12,052 nt of DNA from DAIOHQ01 sp036744635 (GTDB taxonomy: Bacteria > Planctomycetota > Phycisphaerae > Tepidisphaerales > Tepidisphaeraceae): positions 1-12,052 of the forward strand of contig DAIOHQ010000151.1 in assembly GCA_036744635.1 (NCBI GenBank), written 5' to 3'. The notes beneath the pieces were generated by a model. It was not told the origin of the DNA. It saw nothing but the letters and a program-made list of their open reading frames with translations, and searched no databases. This document shows positions 1 through 6,653 of this stretch, piece by piece; positions within the stretch are counted from its first letter, which is position 1, and each line of letters begins with the position of its first letter. A program made the translations under genes and the position numbers.

Positions 1-39
1 CAAGAACTCACGACTTCGCTCCTATCCGATGCGGACGTA

Positions 40-68
40 GCGCTGTAGTGTTAACCAGCGCATACAAT
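40..68 (+). promoter_or_regulatory. Dyad plus -10-like box upstream of the copper ATPase
   Basis: A perfect 6-bp inverted repeat, GCGCTG at 40-45 and CAGCGC at 56-61, is separated by 10 bp. It is followed at once by TACAAT at 63-68, a good match to a sigma-70 -10 box. No convincing -35 box sits at the usual distance, and the dyad covers the place where it should be. That arrangement fits an operator for an activator or repressor. No regulator gene is visible in the window, so the regulator is unknown. Transcription starting about 7 bases after TACAAT would begin at or near the ATG at 75, giving a leaderless or nearly leaderless message; I see no Shine-Dalgarno sequence before that ATG. Confidence 0.35.
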
Positions 69-74
69 AGCAAC

Positions 75-2429
75 ATGAGCGACACCGTTACCCCAGCTAT
101 GGAAGAAGCGGTCATTGATGTATCCGGGATGGACTGCGCCAGTTGCGTGGCGCATGTGGAGAAGGCGGCGAAGGGGGTGGCGGGGGTGGAGGCGTGTGAG
201 GTGAATCTGGCCCGCGGGCGGGCGGTGGTGCGGTTTGATCCGGGGGCGACAGACACGGCGCGGATCGCGGGGGCGATCACCGAAAGCGGCTACCTGGCGG
301 CGCCGGAATCTCCGGGTATCGCGGCCGGCGATGTCGAGGAGCAGCGCCTGCAGCGGCAGATGGCCGAGGCGCGGGCCTGGCTGCGACGGGCGGTGGTTGG
401 GGTGATTCTGTGGCTGCCGTTTGAAATCCTGCACTGGGCAGCGGCGGCGATGACGCCGATGGGACATGCCGGACACGAGCGGCCGTGGATGCAGTGGCTG
501 AACCTCGCGACGAGCACGATTGCGATCGTGTATGTGGGCTGGGGCTTTTATCGAGGGGCGTGGAAGGCGCTGCGCAAGGGCACCAGCAACATGGACACGC
601 TGATCGCGATGGGGGCGAGCGTGGCGTATCTCTATAGCCTGATTGCGTTCGTCGGATATCTGGCGGGGATATGGACAACTCTGCCGGTACTCTATTTCAT
701 GGAGGCCACAGGGCTGCTGGCGCTGATCAGCGTGGGGCATTACCTGGAGGCGCGGGCGCGGGATAAGGCGGGGTCGGCCATTCGCGATCTGCTGAAGCTG
801 GCGCCGGCGACGGCGCGGAAATTGGATGATCTGGATCAGCCGCGCGAGGTGCCGGCCGCGGGGTTGCAAGTGGGAGATCGCGTGCTGGTGCGGCCGGGGG
901 ACCGCGTGCCGGTTGACGGGGAAGTGGTCGATGGGCAGTCGAGCGTGGATGAATCGATGATCAGCGGCGAGCCCTTGCCGGTGACCCGCGCCAAGGGCGA
1001 TGCGGTGATCGGCGGAACGGTGAACCGGGATGGCCGGCTGATCGTGCGGGCGACCAAAGTCGGCGCGGCGACGGCGCTGGCGCAGATCGTCAAGCTGGTG
1101 GAGACAGCGCAGTCGAGCAAGCCGCCGGTGCAGAAGCTGGCCGACCGCATCGCGGCGGTGTTCGTGCCGGCGGTGCTGGGAATCGCGCTGATGACGGGGA
1201 TCGGATGGTATATCACGGGACACATGGCTGGATGGGATGCACCGACGACATGGGCGCGGCTGGCCAACGCGGTGTGCAGCGTGCTGATCATCGCCTGCCC
1301 GTGCGCCCTGGGGCTGGCGGTGCCGGCAGCGCTGATGGTGGGGACGGGGCGCGGGGCGCAGAAGGGAATTTTGATTCGCGACATCGACGCCCTGCAGAAG
1401 GCCGAGCGGATCGACACGGTGGTGCTCGATAAGACCGGCACCGTTACCCGTGGCCGGCCGGTGGTGCGCGAGGTGGTGGCGCTGAATGGGATGGCGGGGG
1501 ATGAGGTGTTGGCGCTGGCGGCGGCGGCCGAGCAATTCAGCGAGCATCCGCTGGCGCAGGCGATCGTGCGACATGCCAAGGCGCGCGGCGTGAGCTTCCC
1601 CGATCCGGAAAGCTTTAATAGCGAGCCGGGTTTCGGCGTGGTGGCCGACGTCGCGGGACAGACGATCATCGTGGGAGGGGAAGCGCTGTTGGAGAAACAC
1701 GGCGTTCCCCGCAGCACGGGTTTCCAACCCGTGCCACACAGCGCGGAAACGCTAACCGCGGATAAATCGGATGGCACCGTGCACGGGTTGAAAACCCGTG
1801 CTACGGCAGCGCGTTCTTTCGTTCATGTGGCGGCGCGGCGGAATGGCTCAATGGAGAATCTGGGGTACATCACCATCGCCGACGAAATCAAAGACGACTC
1901 GGCGGCGGCGATTGCCGAGCTGCATCGCATGAAGCTGCGCACGGTGCTGCTGACGGGAGATAATCGCGCCGCCGCCGCGGAGATCGCAAAACTTGTGGGC
2001 ATCGACGATGTGCGGGCGGAAGTGAAGCCGGATCAGAAGGCCCGGGCGATTTCCGACCTTCAGGGCAATGCAGGCGGCATCCCATCGCGGGTGGCGATGG
2101 TGGGCGATGGCATCAACGATGCCCCGGCGCTGGCGCAGGCGGATCTGGGCATCGCCATCGGCTCGGGAAGCGACATCGCCAAGGAGACCGGGGATATCGT
2201 GCTGGTCAGCGGCAGCCTGCACGGAATCGCCGCGGCCATCCGATTGTCGCGGGCAACGATGCGCACGATTCGGCAGAACTTGTTTCTGGCGTTCATCTAC
2301 AACGTGCTGGCGATTCCGCTGGCGGCGTTTGGGATTTTGAATCCGCTCATCGCCGCCGCGGCGATGGCGCTGTCGGATGTCAGCGTGATCGGAAACGCCC
2401 TGCTGCTGAGGCGGACGAAGATAGATTGA
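75..2429 (+). CDS. copA: Copper-translocating P1B-type ATPase with in-gene repeat insertion
   Basis: Inner-membrane ATPase expected to export Cu(I) to the periplasm, 784 aa. The N-terminal heavy-metal domain carries GMDCASC (residues 18-24). SGEP is at 297-300 in the actuator domain, the transmembrane metal site CPC at 408-410, and the phosphorylated DKTGT at 452-456. The HP motif typical of heavy-metal pumps has its His at 491, TGDN is at 627-630, and GDGIND is at 677-682. The TM7 motif YN is at 742-743. The TM8 motif reads MALSD (764-768), whereas copper pumps normally have MxxSS, so the second Ser is replaced by Asp; copper specificity is therefore likely but not certain. Residues about 545-577, at the end of the nucleotide-binding domain, come from an inserted repeat and keep the frame. 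The start is taken as ATG 75; GTG 48 and ATG 99 are alternatives, and none has a clear ribosome binding site. Codons prefer G in third position. No copper chaperone or CueR-like regulator is adjacent. Confidence 0.93.
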   Translation: MSDTVTPAMEEAVIDVSGMDCASCVAHVEKAAKGVAGVEACEVNLARGRAVVRFDPGATDTARIAGAITESGYLAAPESPGIAAGDVEEQRLQRQMAEARAWLRRAVVGVILWLPFEILHWAAAAMTPMGHAGHERPWMQWLNLATSTIAIVYVGWGFYRGAWKALRKGTSNMDTLIAMGASVAYLYSLIAFVGYLAGIWTTLPVLYFMEATGLLALISVGHYLEARARDKAGSAIRDLLKLAPATARKLDDLDQPREVPAAGLQVGDRVLVRPGDRVPVDGEVVDGQSSVDESMISGEPLPVTRAKGDAVIGGTVNRDGRLIVRATKVGAATALAQIVKLVETAQSSKPPVQKLADRIAAVFVPAVLGIALMTGIGWYITGHMAGWDAPTTWARLANAVCSVLIIACPCALGLAVPAALMVGTGRGAQKGILIRDIDALQKAERIDTVVLDKTGTVTRGRPVVREVVALNGMAGDEVLALAAAAEQFSEHPLAQAIVRHAKARGVSFPDPESFNSEPGFGVVADVAGQTIIVGGEALLEKHGVPRSTGFQPVPHSAETLTADKSDGTVHGLKTRATAARSFVHVAARRNGSMENLGYITIADEIKDDSAAAIAELHRMKLRTVLLTGDNRAAAAEIAKLVGIDDVRAEVKPDQKARAISDLQGNAGGIPSRVAMVGDGINDAPALAQADLGIAIGSGSDIAKETGDIVLVSGSLHGIAAAIRLSRATMRTIRQNLFLAFIYNVLAIPLAAFGILNPLIAAAAMALSDVSVIGNALLLRRTKID
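1711..1804. repeat. REPIN-like pair of facing palindromes inside copA
   Basis: Two nearly identical palindromes face each other. The first (1714-1734) is GCACGGGTT-TCC-AACCCGTGC and the second (1781-1801) is GCACGGGTT-GAA-AACCCGTGC, each a perfect 9-bp stem with a 3-nt loop. Read from outside inwards on either strand, each starts with GCAG or GTAG (1711-1714; complement of 1801-1804). This resembles the GTAG foot of REP elements mobilised by RAYT transposases. Each half is the reverse complement of the other apart from a few bases. The element is read through in frame, adding STGFQPVPH and HGLKTRAT to the ATPase. No RAYT transposase gene lies in the window. The structure is seen directly; the REPIN assignment is inference from architecture. 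Confidence 0.8.
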
Positions 2430-2516
2430 GATTCTCCCTTGACGCCGCGCGGGGGCATCGGTTCAATACCGCCACTTCGGTCCAGGCGATGCTGCAAACG
2501 GACGGCAGAAATCGGG

Positions 2517-2546
2517 TTGACAGATTGCCGCTGTTGCGGTTGTTAT
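2517..2546 (+). promoter_or_regulatory. Putative sigma-70 promoter for the acidic protein gene
   Basis: A consensus -35 box TTGACA (2517-2522) is followed after 18 bp by TGTTAT (2541-2546), which matches four of six -10 positions. A start near 2553 would give a leader of about 67 nt before ATG 2620. The rest of the 190-bp gap between the ATPase stop and the next gene holds a small TCGCC/GGCGA stem (2567-2583) and no terminator that I can recognise, so read-through from the ATPase gene is also possible. Confidence 0.45.
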
Positions 2547-2619
2547 ACCGCCTTGCCGATGGCTGGTCGCCTGTACCGGGCGAGGCGAAGAACGAGGAAC
2601 TCTCTAGCGGGACTGCACC

Positions 2620-3069
2620 ATGATGACGAAAAAGGAATCGAAAACGGCGCTGTTGGAGGCCGGGGTGAACGCCGCAGGTTGTGACCAGCCGGCCGGCGAT
2701 CTGTCTGCCGCGCCCGCCGGCGAGGCGACGGTGGCGGTGCCGGAAGATCCGACGGCGCCGATGGCGGCCAAGCGCGGGCCGCGCAAGCGCAAGGAAGAGG
2801 ATGCCGACGAGGAAGGCGCTGAGGGCGGCGAGAAGGAAGAGGAAGACGACGCCGGGGAGGGCGTCGAGATCGACGACGACGACGAGGAAGAGGAAGAAGA
2901 GGAAGCTGAAGAGGATGAGGATGCCGATGATCTCGACGAGGAGGAAGATGAGGATGACGAGGATGATGAGGAAGACGATGACGATGAATTTGACGATCCC
3001 GATGACGACGATGACTTCGATGACGACGATGACGACGACGACGAGGACGACTTCGATGACGATGAATGA
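2620..3069 (+). CDS. Small, extremely acidic Asp/Glu-tail protein, function unknown
   Basis: 149 aa, not recognised as a named family. Residues 1-50 are an Ala/Pro-rich, probably disordered segment with one Cys (21). A short basic patch KRGPRKRK follows at 51-58, and the rest is almost pure acid: 59 of the last 67 residues are Asp or Glu. The run shifts from Glu-rich (about 83-111) to Asp-rich (112-149), with isolated Phe at 124, 133 and 145. No signal peptide or membrane segment is seen. It lacks the folded N-terminal domain of the RNA polymerase delta subunit, which also has an acidic tail. Cation binding, nucleic-acid mimicry or a partner-binding tail are possible, but none is shown. The start could be either of two adjacent ATGs (2620 or 2623); there is no well-placed Shine-Dalgarno. 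The coding DNA is a degenerate GAN triplet tract, so length may vary by slippage. Confidence 0.72.
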   Translation: MMTKKESKTALLEAGVNAAGCDQPAGDLSAAPAGEATVAVPEDPTAPMAAKRGPRKRKEEDADEEGAEGGEKEEEDDAGEGVEIDDDDEEEEEEEAEEDEDADDLDEEEDEDDEDDEEDDDDEFDDPDDDDDFDDDDDDDDEDDFDDDE

Positions 3070-3099
3070 CGCGTGAGCAACTGCGTCGCGCAGCCTTCG

Positions 3100-3121
3100 G
3101 GGCACTCAGAAATGGGTGCCC
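3100..3121 (+). terminator. Weak hairpin after the acidic protein gene
   Basis: GGGCAC (3100-3105) pairs with GTGCCC (3116-3121) across a 10-nt loop, and the next bases are TGTTCATTT. It sits 31 bases after the stop codon. A further 5-bp hairpin, CTGCG-TCG-CGCAG, lies just before it (3081-3093). The T-run is poor, so a classic intrinsic terminator is uncertain. Confidence 0.3.
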
Positions 3122-3144
3122 TGTTCATTTGGGGGAGCAGATGG

Positions 3145-3208
3145 AACGTGAAACGTGAAACGTGAAGAGGCGCAAGCCTGCCACTCTTGATGTTTCACGT
3201 TTCACGTT
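3145..3208. repeat. Long inverted repeat built of 7-bp tandem units (convergent intergenic)
   Basis: The left part holds three copies of ACGTGAA (3146-3166) and the right part nearly three copies of the complement, TTTCACG (3193-3211). The arms 3145-3161 and 3192-3208 are perfectly complementary over 17 bp. Inside them, AAGAG (3165-3169) pairs with CTCTT (3184-3188). The apex can instead fold as AGGC-GCAA-GCCT (3168-3179), a GNRA tetraloop. It lies between two convergent genes, so it could end or protect transcripts from both sides. Neither side has a T-run, so a factor-independent terminator is not established. Confidence 0.85.
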
Positions 3209-3220
3209 TCAACTTCTGTC

Positions 3221-5476
3221 CTACGGCATATCCCGCCAGAAATAGCCCCAGGTGTTGCGCAGCCAGGCGCTCGATCCGTTGGTCAGGTCGATGTCGCGCA
3301 CGCCGGCCGACTGCGCGGGCATGTCGAGCATCCAGTCATATTCCCATCCGCCGTAATCGGCGCGCGACTCGCTGTCGCGGAAGACGTTGTTGGTCCAGGC
3401 ATTCACGTAGACCGTGCCCTTGCCGATCCTGTGGCGATAGAACAGCGGCCTGGAGCCGGGGGGGAACTTGCCGACGGCGATCACCTCGGCGCCCTTCACC
3501 AACCCTGGAATTACCGTAACGTTATCGTCGTCCGTCGAGCGAAAGCCGAGGAACGCCAGCTTTTCGGGATACGGCAGCAGGTGGCGGAATTCCGGGCAGA
3601 CGCCCCACGCCAGGCGCGGAAATGCCATGATATCCATGTTTGGCTCCTGCGAAGCATCGGTCGCAAACGGCCAGTTGTGACACTTGCTGTGCGCGCCCGG
3701 CCAATCCTTCAACCCATTGGCATCGACGCCGCACAGCTTCGCCATCGCCGCGTTTTCGTGCCTCACGCCATACTCATCCTCGAATCTGTCGAAACGGTCC
3801 ATGGCAAAATAGAGCGTGCCCCCCTGCTCGACGTACTTGAGCAGCTTCTCCGGCGTATCGCGGAAATCCCGTCCGAACATGTTGTCGGCCATCGCAATCA
3901 TCCGGTAGCTGTTCAGCGTTGCCTGGTCAATGCGAACCTCATCCTGGCCGGTCCAAAGCACATCCGGCTCGATGCCGATGCGCGACAGCGCCCCCACCAT
4001 CGCCGCGGCGGTGGGGACGGCCATGCGGCGGAACAGCGTGTACATCCGTGCCGAGGATGACAGCAGCAGCAAGTCGCTTTTCTTGGCCGGCGGATTGGCA
4101 TCAGCGCGGCGCTGGCATTCGCGGCTGTAGCGCTGCACCAGCGAAAGCACCGGCTTGGGAAAGCCGTCGAACGTGTTCATCCCCAACGACTCGCCGTAGA
4201 AATAAAATTCCTCCGGCTTCTCGAAGCGCTCGCGGCGCTTGCCGTGCCAGGACTGCTCATCATCGCGCCAATTCCAGTAGTGCCAGCCGTCGGCGTCGGC
4301 GGCGAGGCAGGCGAGATTGACCCGATCCACGATGGCCGTCTGCTGCTCGTAGGTGTCGGTGCCATAGGCCGGGCTTTCCGTCCAGCCGCCGTGGCAGATG
4401 ACCACCGGCTGCTGCACCGACTGCTTGATGTAGCGCGCCATCGTGTAGGCGCCTGTATAGATGACGGGGATCTGGTGCGACAGGCGGCGGTGAACCACTT
4501 CGCGGGTGTGCGTCCACTCTTCGAACGGCTGGACGAAGCTGGGCCGCGTGAGCTCGAAGAAATAATACTCCATCCAGATCGCCTGCAGCTTCTTGCGCTT
4601 GGGCGTGAATCCATCCAGCATCGCCCAGGTCGTGGTATTTCCCTCAAACGGCGTCCAGACGAACTGATTCGGGGCCAGTTTGTTGATCCGCTCGTCGAAA
4701 TGGGCCTGGGCATCGCCGATGGACTGCTTCTGCCAGAGGATGAACTCATAGCCGAGCGGGTTTTTCATCGAGCCGTTCCACTTGCTCTCGTGCGGCAGGA
4801 GCACCTCGTTGAAATCCTTGGGATTATTCTCCAGCGCACCTGGCCCCCCCACCGTGTCGAGCAGATTCTTGAAGCTGCCGAACTTGGCCTTGAGATGGCC
4901 ATGCCATTCATCCTTGAGGTTGAACGGGATGGTGAGGTTGTCGAAGCCTTTGTGGAAGCGGTCGATGCGGTCGGTGAATGCCATCACCGCCGGCTCGTTC
5001 TTATAACGCTCGGCGAACGGCGCTATCTGCTTGACGTATGCTTCGTGCAGGTGCGGATTGAAGCTGGGCAGCCAGCGCTGGTCGTAATGCCATTCTTCGC
5101 CGGTGATCTGCTTGTAAATTTCGGGTTTGTCGATGAACGGGCCGACAAAAATCGACACGCGAATGCCAGCCTTCTTCGCCTGCTCGACCACTTCGTCCAT
5201 GCGCTCAGCGCCTTGCGTGAGCAGCTTGCCATTCTTGAACAGGCTGTCCTGGTTGAAGAACAGCGCGGAATGGTTGATGCCGACGCGGGCCATGCCGGCA
5301 AAGTCGCGCGAGAGTTCCGGTTGGTTCAGCTCCCAATGTCCATCGTCCAGCCAGTCGCGGGCGCAGGTGCCGGGAAACCGGCCGTGATAGACAACCGAAT
5401 TGCACATCCAGCGTTTGCCGTCGAGCGAGAATTGGCCGCCGGGAGTGATCTTGACGAAGGAGTTAATTGTGGACAA
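3221..5476 (-). CDS. Clan-A-like TIM-barrel glycoside hydrolase (GH42-like layout)
   Basis: 751 aa, no signal peptide, so probably cytoplasmic. Residues about 15-450 read as a TIM-barrel glycosidase: an entry strand ending in Asn-Ser near 26, a 'GYEFILWQKQSIGDAQAHF' stretch (242-260) like the GH42 region after the acid/base, and WTPFEGN at 274-280. A late strand with GGWTES follows, whose Glu367 is a nucleophile candidate, and then WHYWNWRDD (398-406). Residues about 468-560 resemble the Rossmann-like trimerisation (glutamine amidotransferase-like) domain of GH42 enzymes. Where an Asn-Glu acid/base is expected, the sequence reads AFTDRID (166-172). The substrate is unknown. The start is TTG 5476, chosen because AAGGAAGG lies 6 nt upstream and because the upstream 66 codons look non-coding (Arg/Pro-rich). 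It follows the propeller gene by 74 bases on the same strand. A divergent or inactive family member remains possible. Confidence 0.75.
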   Translation of the reverse strand: MSTINSFVKITPGGQFSLDGKRWMCNSVVYHGRFPGTCARDWLDDGHWELNQPELSRDFAGMARVGINHSALFFNQDSLFKNGKLLTQGAERMDEVVEQAKKAGIRVSIFVGPFIDKPEIYKQITGEEWHYDQRWLPSFNPHLHEAYVKQIAPFAERYKNEPAVMAFTDRIDRFHKGFDNLTIPFNLKDEWHGHLKAKFGSFKNLLDTVGGPGALENNPKDFNEVLLPHESKWNGSMKNPLGYEFILWQKQSIGDAQAHFDERINKLAPNQFVWTPFEGNTTTWAMLDGFTPKRKKLQAIWMEYYFFELTRPSFVQPFEEWTHTREVVHRRLSHQIPVIYTGAYTMARYIKQSVQQPVVICHGGWTESPAYGTDTYEQQTAIVDRVNLACLAADADGWHYWNWRDDEQSWHGKRRERFEKPEEFYFYGESLGMNTFDGFPKPVLSLVQRYSRECQRRADANPPAKKSDLLLLSSSARMYTLFRRMAVPTAAAMVGALSRIGIEPDVLWTGQDEVRIDQATLNSYRMIAMADNMFGRDFRDTPEKLLKYVEQGGTLYFAMDRFDRFEDEYGVRHENAAMAKLCGVDANGLKDWPGAHSKCHNWPFATDASQEPNMDIMAFPRLAWGVCPEFRHLLPYPEKLAFLGFRSTDDDNVTVIPGLVKGAEVIAVGKFPPGSRPLFYRHRIGKGTVYVNAWTNNVFRDSESRADYGGWEYDWMLDMPAQSAGVRDIDLTNGSSAWLRNTWGYFWRDMP

Positions 5477-5482
5477 GCGTGG

Positions 5483-5490
5483 CCTTCCTT
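5483..5490 (-). promoter_or_regulatory. Strong Shine-Dalgarno site deciding a TTG start
   Basis: On the minus strand AAGGAAGG is followed by a 6-nt spacer and TTG (5476-5474), then codons for STINSFVKI. This is one of the few strong ribosome binding sites in the window. It supports TTG over the longer reading frame that opens at 5674. Confidence 0.7.
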
Positions 5491-5550
5491 TGGTTGAGGT
5501 TGGGGCTGATTTGAGGCGATTGCGGAAGGAAGTCAAGAGAGCCAGCGCGG

Positions 5551-6462
5551 TCAATCGCGGGCGGCTGCCGGTTGCGTCGATGGGGATTTTGCGTCGCGCG
5601 CGGCTTCGTCGGTGAAGAGCACGACATCGCGGGTCTCGGCGGTGGAGAGCAGCCCTTCGCGGGTGAAACAGCATGATTCTCGGGCGGGATCGACAAACGT
5701 CTCGTGCCAGGGCTCGGCCGTGCCGGCGTTGGTTGGATCGCCGCCGATCGTGAAGACATACGGGCCGGCGTTGGTCATCACCGCCAGCTTGCCGCCATCA
5801 GGAGAGATGTCCGCGCCAGTGCATGGCCAGCGGATGGGGAGTTCCACCACCTTCTCCAGCACCGCGGGCACGCGCTGCTTTACCAGGGGAAATCGATAAA
5901 GAACCGCCCGTTCGCAATCGAAGACTTTGGAGATGACGAAGCCATGCTGTTTCCAGACGAACAGGCTTTCGCAGTCGAAGGAATTGCCGGGAAAGCGCAA
6001 CTGCCACGCCTGGTCCACCACCAGCACAACCGGTTTCCCGCGCGGATCAGGCTCAGCCAGGCGATACACCGCCAGTTGATGGTGCTTGCCCCAGTTGTTG
6101 CCGATGTCGCCGATGAAGAGATGGCCCTGGTCGTCGATGGCGATATCCTCCCAGTCGCGGCAGGTGGCGCCCTTGACCGGGAACCTGGCAATGAGTTCGC
6201 CGGTGGCGGTGATGGCGTAGAGGATGGGCGCGTTCCCGCTGTCGTTATGGGTCCAGAAGACTCCGGGATAACGCCGGCTGGCGACGAGGCCGGAGGATTC
6301 CTTGATATCGGGGGCGGTAATGCGGCCGGTGAGTTGAATCGAGCGGCTGGGCTGAGTGGCGGGCTGAGTGGTAGCAGCCACGTCAGCCGGCTCACCTGCG
6401 GCAAACGCGCAAGGCGGGCACGCACAGCAAGCCGGCAAAAGGATGAGTATGCACCATTTCAT
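5551..6462 (-). CDS. Exported beta-propeller-like protein of the 'ESSGL...HNDSG...DWED' type
   Basis: 303 aa from ATG 6462. The first 22 residues (MKW, a hydrophobic run, then CPPCAFAAG) form an export signal. LPAC at 9-12 is a poor lipobox, so a lipoprotein is possible. A Thr/Gln/Pro/Ala linker (about 29-40) follows. The folded part has ESSGLVASRRYPGVFWTHND (55-74), RDWEDIAID (102-110) and LFIGDIGNN (115-123). This motif series is known to me from uncharacterised secreted bacterial proteins with a six- or seven-bladed propeller-like repeat pattern. Later segments (GADISPDGGKLAVMT, 216-230) look like further blades. The enzyme activity, if any, is unknown. A longer start at 6483 would add MYRALYR before the signal. 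It probably shares a transcript with the downstream glycosidase and may act on or sense the same material outside the cytoplasm. Confidence 0.78.
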   Translation of the reverse strand: MKWCILILLPACCACPPCAFAAGEPADVAATTQPATQPSRSIQLTGRITAPDIKESSGLVASRRYPGVFWTHNDSGNAPILYAITATGELIARFPVKGATCRDWEDIAIDDQGHLFIGDIGNNWGKHHQLAVYRLAEPDPRGKPVVLVVDQAWQLRFPGNSFDCESLFVWKQHGFVISKVFDCERAVLYRFPLVKQRVPAVLEKVVELPIRWPCTGADISPDGGKLAVMTNAGPYVFTIGGDPTNAGTAEPWHETFVDPARESCCFTREGLLSTAETRDVVLFTDEAARDAKSPSTQPAAARD

Positions 6463-6546
6463 GCGATATAAAGCTCTATACAAATGTCGGTTGAATTCGG
6501 CCGCTGCTGTAGTTTTCAGAAAAATGGACCCGCCGGCAACTTTCGC

Positions 6547-6576
6547 TTGTCAGTTTCGTCAAGCATACGGTATCGT
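6547..6576 (+). promoter_or_regulatory. Putative promoter for the 162-aa protein gene
   Basis: TTGTCA (6547-6552, five of six matches to the -35 consensus), an 18-bp spacer and TATCGT (6571-6576, four of six matches to the -10 consensus). The predicted start near 6583 gives a leader of about 70 nt. The site lies in the 191-bp gap between the divergent propeller gene and this gene. I did not find an equally good promoter for the minus-strand gene. Confidence 0.38.
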
Positions 6577-6653
6577 AGACAATAGAACAGGGGCGGCCGG
6601 GCATGGTTTGCACGTCTCGGTGGCCGCCGCGAAAAAGACTGTGGAGTCATGGA

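Noticed and set aside
51..1739. 562-aa open frame opposite the ATPase gene
   Set aside because: Arg/His/Pro-rich composition and no recognisable domain; it mirrors the ATPase codons, a common effect in GC-rich DNA.
1681..1830. Frameshift or pseudogene call for the ATPase because of the repeat
   Set aside because: The frame stays open through the insert and all catalytic motifs on both sides are intact.
2604..3128. Poly-Ser (174 aa) and hydrophobic Val/Ile (241 aa, 2380-3105) frames opposite the acidic gene
   Set aside because: Both arise by reading the GAN triplet tract backwards in different frames; neither has start signals or a non-repeat domain. The hydrophobic one could be mistaken for a membrane protein.
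3144..3213. CRISPR array or phage attachment site at the heptad repeats
   Set aside because: Units are 7 bp, contiguous and without spacers, and no cas or integrase gene is present.
4244..5497. 417-aa plus-strand frame opposite the glycosidase
   Set aside because: No family features; the minus-strand frame has coherent glycosidase motifs and a strong ribosome binding site.
5477..5674. N-terminal extension of the glycosidase to ATG 5674
   Set aside because: It would overlap the upstream propeller gene and encode an Arg-rich segment; the TTG at 5476 with AAGGAAGG is a better start.
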